Shown here one piece after another: positions 8,337-15,634 of a DNA stretch of 26,471 bases. The translations under genes were made by a program, and so were the position numbers. The stretch comes from JALSHZ01 sp964614535 (GTDB lineage: Bacteria; Pseudomonadota; Gammaproteobacteria; UWMA-0217), in contig CAZTOZ010000034.1 in assembly GCA_964614535.1 (NCBI GenBank), positions 1 through 26,471 of the forward strand, given 5' to 3'. Position 1 is the stretch's first letter. Each line of letters begins with the position of its first letter. The notes under the pieces were generated by a model, which made no database searches, was not told the DNA's origin, and saw nothing but the letters and a program-made list of their open reading frames with translations.

Positions 8337-8500
8337 CGGCAAGGATCGGTCGTGGGGTCGGACAGGCGCCGTGGCCATCCCGGTGTCCCTACCGCTGGAT
8401 ATCGATGGAGCGATCGCGCCTGACGAGCGGCCGTTATATTACAGCAACCGTCGAACGCGGCGGTTTCGATTGGCCGAAGTGTGAATTGGTTGGCAACCCG

Positions 8501-10702
8501 TCAGCCCAGATCCACCGGATCGATATCGATGGACCATCTCGCCTTGCGGGCGCTGCGGAGTCGGCCGATGAGTGGAACCGTCTCGCTCAGACTGTGATGC
8601 AGCAGTCCGCGGGCGGTGGTTCTGACGAGCAGTTGGAAGCGGTACCGGCCGGCCTTGCGCTCCAGTGGGGCCGGTGCCGGTCCCAGCAGCTCCAGCCCCC
8701 CTTTCTCCTGGTGCCGCTCCAGTAGTTGCCGGATCTCCTCCAGGCATCGGCGGGCATCGTCGGCCTCGTGCGCCGAGGCGCGGAACAGGGCGAGATGGCG
8801 GTAGGGCGGCCACAGCCCCAGCGCCCGCTCTTCCAGTAGCGCCGGGGTGATGGCGTGGTAGTCCTGCCGTAGCAGCTGCTGTAGCAGCGGGTGTTCGGGT
8901 TGTAGCGTCTGGATCACCACCTCGCCGGCGTGCTCGCCGCGGCCGGCGCGGCCACTGACCTGGAGGATCTGCTGCGCCAGTCGCTCGCTGGCGTGGAAGT
9001 CGCTGCTGAACAGCCCTTGGTCCACGTCGATCATCCCGACCAGGGTGATATCGGGAAAATCGTGCCCCTTCGCCAGCATCTGGGTACCGATGACGATGCG
9101 GTAGTCGCCACGCCGGATCGCCGCCAGCGCATCCTCCAGTGCATGCTTGCGGCCCATGCTGTCTCGGTCGATGCGGATGGCGGGGTGGTCGGGAAAACAC
9201 GATGCGATCACCTCCTCGATCTTCTGCGTGCCGGCGCCGACCGGCTGCAAGGCGTTTTGACCGCACTGGGGACAGCGGGGCGGGCGCCGGCTGACATGAC
9301 CGCAGTGATGGCAGTGGAGGGCGTTGTGACGGGTGTGCCAGGTCATGTGCGCGTCGCAACGGGGGCAGTCGATGAGATGGCCGCAGTCGAAGCAGAGCAG
9401 GGCCGGCGCGTAGCCGCGCCGGTTGAGGAACAGCAGCACCTGCCGCCCCTGCCCGAGGTGTTCGTGCATCTTCTCCACCAGCGTCGCCGACAGGCCGCCC
9501 AACAGTGTCTGTCGTTTGAGATCGACCAGATGCAGTCGGGGCGGCTGTGCTTTGCCGGTGCGCCGGGTGAGCCGGACGCAACCGAAACGGCCGCGTTCCA
9601 CATTGGCCAACGTTTCGAGCGATGGTGTCGCCGAGCCAAGCAGCACCGGACAGTCGTCGATCTGGCCCCGGAAGATGGCCATGTCGCGGGCGTGATAGCG
9701 AAAACCCTCCCCCTGTTTCAGCGACGGGTCGTGTTCCTCGTCGACGATGATCTGGCCCAGCCTGGGCAGCGGCACAAAGATGGCCGAGCGGGTGCCGAGC
9801 AGGATGCCGATGCGCCCCGCACTGGCGCGGTGCCAGACGCCGAGCCGTTCGCCGTCGCCGAGCCCCGAGTGGTAGCTGGCGACCCGCCCCGGAAATCGTG
9901 CCGAGAAACGGGCCAGCAGCTGCGGGGTGAGGCTGATTTCCGGCACCAGCACCAGCACTTGGCCGCCCGCTTCGATGATCGGCTCGATCAGCTGGAGATA
10001 GACCTCGGTCTTGCCGCTTCCGGTGATGCCGTCGAGCAGGCTGACATGAAAGCCCGTGGGTCGTGAGCGTAGCGTGGCGAGTGCGGCCGTCTGCTCCCTG
10101 GTCAGTCGTGGTGGCTGGTCGGGTGCCGAAGGTGCATCGGCGGTCGGCCGTGCTCGCTTGCGCACCAGCCCCTTGTCGCGCAGCGCCCGCAGCGCATCAC
10201 CCGGAGAGGGAATGTGCTGGCGGATCTCGACCGTCGTCAGCCCGTCCGGAGCCGAGCATAGTAGCTGCAGCAGTGCCCGCTGCTTCGGTGCGCGCCGCAG
10301 CCTGTCGTCGTCTGCAGCGGTCGCTTCGGCCGTCCAGACCGTCTCGCCGGCAACGCCGGGCGGTTTACCCTCGCGCAGACGCTTTGGCAGTGCGGTGAAG
10401 ATCGCGTCGCCGAGCGGGTGGTGATAGTAGGCGGCGCTCCGCTCGAGCAGTTGCAGCAGTGGGGTCGGCAGCACCGGCTCGTCGTCGATGACGCGGCGAA
10501 TGGGTTTGAGCTTGTTGGCGGGGTGGTCGGAGGCCGATTTGAGCGTCACGACGACGCCGATCAGCCGTCGCTGGCCGAACGTCACCTCGACCCGGCAACC
10601 AGGCCTCAGCCGCCCCGCCTGCGCGGTGTCGATCCGGTAGTCGAAGAGGTTGGCGACCCGGGTGGGTAGTGCGACGGCGGCGATGGTGGCGGGGTTGCTC
10701 AT
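8501..10702 (-). CDS. priA: Primosomal protein N' (replication restart 3'-5' helicase PriA)
   Basis: A 733-residue helicase that reloads the replisome at stalled forks. Visible in order: the N-terminal 3'-DNA-binding domain (1-105), a winged-helix region (about 135-185), Walker A GITGSGKT (225-232), DEEH box (321-324), GSATPS motif III, and eight zinc-binding Cys in four pairs (437/440, 446/449, 464/467, 477/480). The C-terminal helicase motifs include GTQMLAKGHDFP and QVSGRAGR. The length matches the family. It starts at an ATG just right of a small dyad (10727-10742), and the DnaA-box cluster begins about 100 bp upstream, so DnaA control of its promoter is possible. It ends 165 bp before the MBOAT start region. 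Confidence 0.98.
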   Translation of the reverse strand: MSNPATIAAVALPTRVANLFDYRIDTAQAGRLRPGCRVEVTFGQRRLIGVVVTLKSASDHPANKLKPIRRVIDDEPVLPTPLLQLLERSAAYYHHPLGDAIFTALPKRLREGKPPGVAGETVWTAEATAADDDRLRRAPKQRALLQLLCSAPDGLTTVEIRQHIPSPGDALRALRDKGLVRKRARPTADAPSAPDQPPRLTREQTAALATLRSRPTGFHVSLLDGITGSGKTEVYLQLIEPIIEAGGQVLVLVPEISLTPQLLARFSARFPGRVASYHSGLGDGERLGVWHRASAGRIGILLGTRSAIFVPLPRLGQIIVDEEHDPSLKQGEGFRYHARDMAIFRGQIDDCPVLLGSATPSLETLANVERGRFGCVRLTRRTGKAQPPRLHLVDLKRQTLLGGLSATLVEKMHEHLGQGRQVLLFLNRRGYAPALLCFDCGHLIDCPRCDAHMTWHTRHNALHCHHCGHVSRRPPRCPQCGQNALQPVGAGTQKIEEVIASCFPDHPAIRIDRDSMGRKHALEDALAAIRRGDYRIVIGTQMLAKGHDFPDITLVGMIDVDQGLFSSDFHASERLAQQILQVSGRAGRGEHAGEVVIQTLQPEHPLLQQLLRQDYHAITPALLEERALGLWPPYRHLALFRASAHEADDARRCLEEIRQLLERHQEKGGLELLGPAPAPLERKAGRYRFQLLVRTTARGLLHHSLSETVPLIGRLRSARKARWSIDIDPVDLG

Positions 10703-10726
10703 AGGGGAATCCCGGATGACAAGCGG

Positions 10727-10742
10727 GTGAGACTTAGCTCAC
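10727..10742. promoter_or_regulatory. Small dyad upstream of priA
   Basis: GTGAG and CTCAC (10727-10731 and 10738-10742) form a 5-bp inverted repeat around a 6-base centre, 25-40 bases before the priA ATG. It could be an operator or a leader hairpin. No known regulator is recognised. Confidence 0.3.
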
Positions 10743-10804
10743 GTTATTGAGGCGGAATCCACGAAGAATATCTAAGTCATTCTTGTGACAGGGAGAACGC
10801 CGGT

Positions 10805-10839
10805 TTATCCACAAAACCTGTGGATTACTCTGTGGATAA
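10805..10839. repeat. Cluster of three DnaA-box 9-mers
   Basis: TTATCCACA occurs on the plus strand at 10805-10813 and, inverted, at 10831-10839. Both are exact matches to the high-affinity E. coli box. Between them, 10819-10827 reads TAATCCACA on the minus strand, one base off. Three such sites in 35 bp of a GC-rich genome are very unlikely by chance. Confidence 0.75.
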
Positions 10840-10884
10840 ATCGACCGCAACGCGCTGTAGCCAGCGTGGCGCAAGCCTTTGCGG

Positions 10885-10960
10885 GAATTGATCATTTTTT
10901 GATCGAAATACAGAAAAATCTTGTAAATCAATCGATTATAGGTTCTTTGTGATGTTGTCC
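10885..10960. promoter_or_regulatory. AT-rich stretch with IHF consensus site and GATC-flanked T-run
   Basis: This stretch is clearly AT-rich against the GC-rich surroundings. GATC-A-T6-GATC (10890-10904) partly resembles the GATC-starting 13-mers of the E. coli unwinding element. AATCAATCGATTA (10926-10938) matches WATCAANNNNTTR at every fixed base. Possible roles are a duplex-unwinding region with IHF bending, or an AT-rich promoter region. Confidence 0.45.
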
Positions 10961-11019
10961 GGCAGGAGGGTCTGCTATCTGGAAGGCAACCGGCCGCCGG
11001 GCGGTGGTGCTGTGAATAA

Positions 11020-11332
11020 CTTTTACGCCAATTTTGCATTGTCAAGTGGAAAAAGGGGGTTCTGGCCATCGAATCCGGCTGTCACGGGCAACCGATGTCG
11101 AGGCCGGCGATGGTGCCCGCGTCGGCCGGGCGTCCGCCAATCTTTCCACGGGTGGGGCGGTCGGTTCGGACACGGAAAACCGGATCGGATGCTCATCCCG
11201 GCTGAAACCTTCCGTCCGTTGAGGGAAAAAGTAGATCCGGTTCCGCCGGTGGCATCGGCTGGCTAGGATAACGTATCGGTGCTTGGCGGTCAGGACGACC
11301 GCTGTCAAAGGACAAGATTTAGGAGAAATCGG
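11020..11332 (+). other. Leader region of the barrel gene, no gene seen
   Basis: About 310 bases between the last DnaA box and the 11333 gene hold no supportable ORF. A 9-bp inverted repeat (AACCGGATC at 11178-11186 and GATCCGGTT at 11234-11242) and a perfect 6-bp hairpin (GCGGTC/GACCGC, 11286-11302, 5-base loop) lie in it. The second ends 18 bases before the AGGAG ribosome site. These may structure a 5' leader. No known riboswitch consensus was recognised. Confidence 0.3.
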
Positions 11333-11872
11333 ATGCGCATTGGAACAGCGATCGCCCTGTCGTTTCTGCTGCTGGCGGGCTCGGCCTGGGGAGGTGAGGC
11401 ATCACGCCAGTATTTCGGCTTTTCGGGCGGCGATGCCCGGTTCGTGCCGCAGGCCGGGGCCACGGAGGACGCCGGCAATGTCAATGCCAAGCTGGGCTAT
11501 CTCATCAACCAGTACATCGCGGTCGAGCTGCACATGGGCCGGACCGTGACCGTCGACAACAGCTCGGTTGATGATCCGGGGTTGGGTTACGTCTCACCAC
11601 TGCTGCGCTTCAACCTGCCGTTCGAGCGGGCCAACCTCTATTCGCTGTTCGGGCTCGCCAGCGTTCGCGGCGACTTCCCCGGCAATTTCGACGACAGCTA
11701 TTCCGATGTCGCCTTCGGCTTCGGCATGGAACTCTACGGCTCGAGAACGACGGCGCTGATGCTCGAATACATGCGCTATGGCGTCGATGACAGCTACAAG
11801 ACGTTTGGTCTGGGGATCGTGCACTACTTCGACTGGCCCAGGGTCTACAACCCGCGCCTGAACCACGATTGA
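11333..11872 (+). CDS. Small outer-membrane beta-barrel protein
   Basis: A 179-residue protein with a signal peptide (residues 1-20, ending SAWG|GE) and alternating polar/hydrophobic strands rich in Gly, Tyr and Phe: for example YFGFSGGDARFV, NAKLGYLINQYIAVELHMG and SDVAFGFGMELYG, ending TFGLGIVHYFDW. This is the pattern of eight-stranded OmpA/OmpW-like barrels, which sit in the outer membrane. The start has AGGAGAA 5 bases upstream. The terminal aromatic lies about a dozen residues before the end, so a short tail follows the last strand. The Ig-like lipoprotein starts 29 bp downstream on the same strand, so the two are probably co-expressed. No specific function can be assigned. Confidence 0.75.
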   Translation: MRIGTAIALSFLLLAGSAWGGEASRQYFGFSGGDARFVPQAGATEDAGNVNAKLGYLINQYIAVELHMGRTVTVDNSSVDDPGLGYVSPLLRFNLPFERANLYSLFGLASVRGDFPGNFDDSYSDVAFGFGMELYGSRTTALMLEYMRYGVDDSYKTFGLGIVHYFDWPRVYNPRLNHD

Positions 11873-11901
11873 GCCCGTTGCAGGAATTTCAGGGAATGAA
11901 C

Positions 11902-13710
11902 ATGAACAGAGTCTTTCAGGAAGAGCGTCTCGGGCGCTGGTTGATGCAGTCGGTCGCGATGTTGCTGTTGGCGGTGCTGCTGCAGGGATGTTTGGGCGGC
12001 GGGTCGGAGCAGTCCACGACCACGGCCTCCGGTGACGGTGATGCCGGTGGTGGCGCAACCATCGATGCCAATGTCGGCGCGATCGATTCCTCCAACGAGA
12101 CCTACCAGTTCGGCATGATCCGCAATGGCAGCTTCACCCAGGGTGCCATCGACGTGGGGCTGGACGAGTTGGCTGCCGGTGGCAGCGTCAGTCTCTCCGT
12201 CGCCGTGGTCGATGCCACCGGCACCCCGGTCTCGAAGCGCTTCGATGTGAGCTTCAATTCGGTGTGCAACAGCAATGGCCTGGCGGCCATCGAATCGCCG
12301 GTCGCCACGGTCAACGGCGTCGCGACGACCACCTACCAGGCCAAGGGCTGCAGTGGCGAGGACGTGATCACCGCGCGGTTGACGATCGACCAGGCCAGCG
12401 GGGAGTCCACCGAACTGCAGGCCATCGGCAAGATCCGGGTGAAGTCGGCCGATCTGGGATCGATCGAATTCGTCTCCGCCGAACCTTCCACGATTGCCCT
12501 CAAGGGCATGGGGGGCGCCGGATTGTCCCATACCGCGACGGTGCGTTTCCGCGTGCTCAACGTGGTGGGAGGGCCGGCGGCCAACCAACGGGTGAAGTTT
12601 GCCCTCAATACCTCGGTCGGTGGTATCGCGCTGCAACCGTCGGAAGGTCGTACCGACAACGAAGGGTATGTGCAGACGGTTGTCGAGGCCGGCAATGTCC
12701 ACACCTCGGTCCGGGTGACGGCGGAGACGCAATCCGCCACCGGTGAGGTCATCAAGAGTCAGTCGTCGAAATTGGTGATCTCCACCGGCATTCCCGATCA
12801 GAACAGTGTTTCGCTGTCGCTGAGCGTGCACAACCCGGAAGCGTGGTCGTACGATGGTGTCGATGTGGATGTCAATGTCTATGCTTCCGACCGCTACAAC
12901 AACCCGGTGCCCGATGGCACGACCGTCAGCTTCTATACCGAGCTCGGTCAGGTCCAGCCATCCTGTCAGACCGAGGATGGTTTCTGTACCGTCAAGTGGC
13001 GCAGCAGCAACCCCCGGGTCCGCGGCATCGAGGCCGCCGGTGAAACGGGACGTGCCGCCATCACCGCGGTGATGATCGGCGAGGACAGTTTCGTCGATCT
13101 CGACGGCGATGGCCTCTATGGCGTGGGCGACCGTCTCGAAACCGACGAGGGGGAGGTCTTCGAGGATTGGGTCGAAGGCGCGGTGGCCTCGTTCGATGCG
13201 GTGGAGCCGTTCCTCGACTTCAATGGCAATGGCCAGCGCGATGCCGATGGCGACGGCCTGTTCACCGGGCTGGGTTGTCGGTCGGGTTGTGCCAAGGATG
13301 GGGCCGGCAACAACGTCGAACTCAAACACGTGTTCGACCGTACCGTGCTGGTGTTGGCCGAGTCGGCATTGAGCGTCACTCATGATGTCGTCGGCAATCA
13401 GATCAACCTCGACAAGGGCGCGGGGCCGACCTCGGCATCGTTCACCGTCACCGTCAGGGGGCTGCAACATGGTCAGGTGCCGCCGGCGGGCACCCAGATC
13501 TCGGTGGAGACCGATATCGGCAAGCTCTACGGGCCGACCTCGTTCGAGATGCCGAGCAGCAACAGCAAGGTGCCGGTGACGCTCGGTTTCACGCTCAGTG
13601 CCGAGGGTGTGACCGAATCGAAGGCGGGGCGCATCGAGCTGAAGGCGACGACACCAAAGGGGGTCGTCAGCTACGGGCCATCGATCGGTGTCTCGGTGAC
13701 GGTGCCATGA
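11902..13710 (+). CDS. Ig-like (Big/invasin-type) lipoprotein with calcium-loop-like inserts
   Basis: A 602-residue lipoprotein: hydrophobic LLLAVLLQG then Cys30 as lipidation site, with Leu at +2, which in E. coli rules favours outer-membrane delivery. A low-complexity Ser/Thr/Gly linker (31-55) precedes several Ig-like beta-sandwich units marked by phrases such as GTPVSKRFDVSF, GGPAANQRVKFALNT and RYNNPVPDGTTVSFYTELG. Two Asp/Asn-rich loops, DLDGDG (399-404) and DFNGNGQRDADGDG (439-452), look like EF-hand/dockerin-type calcium sites inserted between Ig units. Cys pairs are frequent. The start at 11902 has AGGGA 6 bases upstream; an ATG at 11896 is also in frame. The likely role is a surface-exposed structural or adhesion protein; the ligand is unknown. 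Confidence 0.8.
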   Translation: MNRVFQEERLGRWLMQSVAMLLLAVLLQGCLGGGSEQSTTTASGDGDAGGGATIDANVGAIDSSNETYQFGMIRNGSFTQGAIDVGLDELAAGGSVSLSVAVVDATGTPVSKRFDVSFNSVCNSNGLAAIESPVATVNGVATTTYQAKGCSGEDVITARLTIDQASGESTELQAIGKIRVKSADLGSIEFVSAEPSTIALKGMGGAGLSHTATVRFRVLNVVGGPAANQRVKFALNTSVGGIALQPSEGRTDNEGYVQTVVEAGNVHTSVRVTAETQSATGEVIKSQSSKLVISTGIPDQNSVSLSLSVHNPEAWSYDGVDVDVNVYASDRYNNPVPDGTTVSFYTELGQVQPSCQTEDGFCTVKWRSSNPRVRGIEAAGETGRAAITAVMIGEDSFVDLDGDGLYGVGDRLETDEGEVFEDWVEGAVASFDAVEPFLDFNGNGQRDADGDGLFTGLGCRSGCAKDGAGNNVELKHVFDRTVLVLAESALSVTHDVVGNQINLDKGAGPTSASFTVTVRGLQHGQVPPAGTQISVETDIGKLYGPTSFEMPSSNSKVPVTLGFTLSAEGVTESKAGRIELKATTPKGVVSYGPSIGVSVTVP

Positions 13711-13733
13711 CGATGGCCCGACAGGGGGTCGGG

Positions 13734-13753
13734 AAGGCCGTGGATGGCCTTTT
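13734..13753 (+). terminator. Weak hairpin with short T-run after the lipoprotein gene
   Basis: AAGGCC (13734-13739) pairs with GGCCTT (13746-13751) across a 6-base loop, ending in four T. It lies between the convergent lipoprotein and ispH genes. A 12-bp palindrome (GCCGGATCCGGC, 13763-13774) abuts the ispH stop and may add structure. Confidence 0.5.
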
Positions 13754-13773
13754 CGGCCTCCGGCCGGATCCGG

Positions 13774-14718
13774 CTACTGCGATGCGCGTCGCAGTGTCTT
13801 GGGCAGCGGGAAGACGACCGACTCCTCGACGGTCGTCTTTTCGTTGATGGTGTGGGCGCCCATCTCCCGCAGGCGCTGCAGCACCTCCTGCACCAGCACT
13901 TCGGGGGCCGAGGCGCCAGCGGTGACGCCGATGGCGGTGGCACCGTCGATCCACTGCTGGCGCAGGTCGTCGGCCGAATCGATCAGATAGGCTGTCACCC
14001 CCTGTTTCTCCGCCAATTCGCGCAGCCGGTTGGAGTTGGAGCTGTTGGGCGAGCCGACCACCAGTACCAGATCACATTCCGCGGCCAGTTGCTTGACCGC
14101 GTCCTGGCGGTTCTGCGTGGCGTAGCAGATGTCGTCCTTGCGCGGGCCGATGATCTTGGGAAACCGAGCGCGCAGTGCCTCGATGACCCGGCGGGTGTCG
14201 TCCACCGACAGCGTCGTCTGCGAGACGTAGGCGAGTCGGTCGGGGTTTTTCACGTCCAGTTTCGCGACGCAGCCGGGTGTCTCCACCAGATAGATGCCCC
14301 CCCCCTGGCTGGCGTCGTACTGCCCCATCGTTCCCTCCACCTCGGGATGGCCGGCATGGCCGATGAGGATCACCTCCCGCGCCTCCCTGGCATAGCGGGC
14401 CACCTCCAGATGTACCTTGGTCACCAGCGGACAGGTGGCGTCGAAGACCTTGAGCCGGCGCGCCGCCGCGGCCTCCTGCACGGCCCGGGAGACGCCGTGG
14501 GCGCTGAAGATGACGATGCTGTCGTCGGGCACTTCGTCCAGCTCCTCGACGAACACCGCGCCCTTGCGCCTGAGGTTCTCGACGACGAAGCGGTTGTGGA
14601 CCACTTCGTGACGCACGTAGATCGGTGGCGAAAACAGCGCCAGCGCCCGCTCGACGATCTCGATGGCGCGATCGACGCCGGCGCAGAAGCCGCGGGGGTC
14701 GGCGAGCTGGACCTCCAT
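13774..14718 (-). CDS. ispH: 4-hydroxy-3-methylbut-2-enyl diphosphate reductase
   Basis: A 314-residue cytoplasmic iron-sulfur enzyme for the last step of the MEP pathway, reducing HMBPP to IPP and DMAPP. The three cluster-binding cysteines are Cys12 (RGFCAGVDRA), Cys96 (DATCPLVTKVH) and Cys198 (DDICYATQNRQ). Substrate-site residues include His41 (EVVHN), His74 (SAHGVS), His124 with Glu126 (HAGHPEVEG), Thr168 and the GSPNSSNSNRL motif. The start codon shares one base with the fkpB stop (TGATG), indicating translational coupling as the last gene of the ribF operon. Length and motifs are complete. Confidence 0.98.
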   Translation of the reverse strand: MEVQLADPRGFCAGVDRAIEIVERALALFSPPIYVRHEVVHNRFVVENLRRKGAVFVEELDEVPDDSIVIFSAHGVSRAVQEAAAARRLKVFDATCPLVTKVHLEVARYAREAREVILIGHAGHPEVEGTMGQYDASQGGGIYLVETPGCVAKLDVKNPDRLAYVSQTTLSVDDTRRVIEALRARFPKIIGPRKDDICYATQNRQDAVKQLAAECDLVLVVGSPNSSNSNRLRELAEKQGVTAYLIDSADDLRQQWIDGATAIGVTAGASAPEVLVQEVLQRLREMGAHTINEKTTVEESVVFPLPKTLRRASQ

Positions 14719-15161
14719 CAGTTGACCTGGGTGGCCTGCCGAACGTCGACGATATCGACGGTGAACGTCACCTCGATGCCGGCCAGCGGATGGTTGAAGT
14801 CCACCACCACTTCGTCGTTGCCGACCTCGATGATGGCGCCCGGGATCTGCTCTCCGTCGGGCAGGTCGAAGGTCATGATGGTGCCGGGCTCCAGATAATC
14901 GGGAAAGCGGGAGCGGGGCATGGTCTGGCGCGCCTCGGGATCGGGGTAGCCGTAGCCGGCCTCGGGCGGGATCTTGATTTCCTGATGATCCCCGGGTTCG
15001 AGGCCGATGAGGGCGTGCTCCAGCCCCTCGATGATGGCGCCGGTGCCCATGGTGAAGGTGAAAGCCTCCTTGTCGCCCGTGGTGTCGGCCACGGTGCCGT
15101 CGGGCAGCGTCAGCGTGTAGTGCATGGTCACCGTGCTGCTGGGAAGAATCTGGTTGCTCAT
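14718..15161 (-). CDS. fkpB: FKBP-type peptidyl-prolyl cis-trans isomerase (SlpA/FkpB)
   Basis: A 147-residue SlyD-like isomerase and chaperone. The FKBP core (VTMHYTLTLPDGTVADTT and FTMGTGAIIEGLEHALIG) is interrupted by an insert-in-flap domain (about 72-121) and closes with the family signature DFNHPLAGIEVTFTV. There is no signal peptide and no metal-binding His-rich tail, which separates it from SlyD. The gene overlaps lspA by 4 bp (ATGA) and ispH by 1 bp. The lspA-fkpB-ispH order matches E. coli. Confidence 0.95.
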   Translation of the reverse strand: MSNQILPSSTVTMHYTLTLPDGTVADTTGDKEAFTFTMGTGAIIEGLEHALIGLEPGDHQEIKIPPEAGYGYPDPEARQTMPRSRFPDYLEPGTIMTFDLPDGEQIPGAIIEVGNDEVVVDFNHPLAGIEVTFTVDIVDVRQATQVN

Positions 15162-15634
15162 GGTTCGGGTTTCCGGTGGTCGAAGAAGATGGCGTGGACG
15201 ATCAATAGTGTCGCGCCCAGTGTAATCGCCGAATCGGCGATATTGAAGGCGGGCCAGCGATAGTCGCCGTAATACCAGCTGATGAAGTCGATGACGTGGC
15301 CGTGGAGGAGACGGTCGATCAGATTGCCGATGGCGCCGCCGAGGATCAGCGCCAGCGCGATGGCGGTGAGCCTCTCTGTCGCTTGCAGCCGCTTCAGCCA
15401 GAGGATCAGAAAAACACTGACGCCGATGGCCAGCACGGTGAAGAACCAGCGTTGCCAGCCGCCGGCATCGGCCAGGAAGCTGAAGGCCGCGCCTTCGTTG
15501 TAGGCCAGTAGCAGATCGAAGAAACCGGGGATCACCGGCACCGGCTGGTGCATCGTCAGAAAACGCTCGGCCAGCAGCTTGGTGAACTGGTCGAGCAGAA
15601 TCACCACGCCGGAGAGCCAGAGCCATCTAAGCAT
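15158..15634 (-). CDS. lspA: Lipoprotein signal peptidase (prolipoprotein signal peptidase II)
   Basis: A 158-residue inner-membrane aspartic peptidase with four hydrophobic segments (about 5-17, 62-80, 90-106, 133-151). The catalytic aspartates are Asp116 (GHVIDFISWYY) and Asp134 (FNIADSAITLG); the conserved DQFTK, YNEGAAFSF and GGAIGNLIDR motifs are present. It removes lipoprotein signal peptides after Cys lipidation, so it would process the Ig-like lipoprotein encoded at 11902. Start 15634 gives MLRWLWLSGV and overlaps the ileS end by 8 bp; longer in-frame starts run further into ileS and are unlikely. Confidence 0.97.
   Translation of the reverse strand: MLRWLWLSGVVILLDQFTKLLAERFLTMHQPVPVIPGFFDLLLAYNEGAAFSFLADAGGWQRWFFTVLAIGVSVFLILWLKRLQATERLTAIALALILGGAIGNLIDRLLHGHVIDFISWYYGDYRWPAFNIADSAITLGATLLIVHAIFFDHRKPEP

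Larger units (their letters stand above)
10805..11019. other. Replication-origin-like element: DnaA boxes, AT-rich stretch and IHF consensus site
   Basis: Within 215 bases of gene-free DNA there are three DnaA-type 9-mers at 10805-10839, an AT-rich stretch at about 10885-10960, a perfect IHF consensus match at 10926-10938, and a fourth DnaA box at 11011-11019 (TTATTCACA on the minus strand). The layout of boxes, unwinding-type AT-rich DNA and IHF site resembles a gammaproteobacterial oriC. Against it: no dnaA, dnaN, mnmG or rpmH is adjacent, and gene strand does not switch cleanly here (five genes right of 13.7 kb run leftward). A DnaA-titrating or priA-regulatory locus is an equal alternative. 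Confidence 0.45.

Noticed and set aside
11845..13470. 541-codon minus-strand ORF opposite the Ig-like lipoprotein
   Set aside because: Composition rich in His, Arg, Gly and Ile from reversed codons, no signal or motif; the plus-strand lipoprotein has a lipobox and Ig-like repeats.
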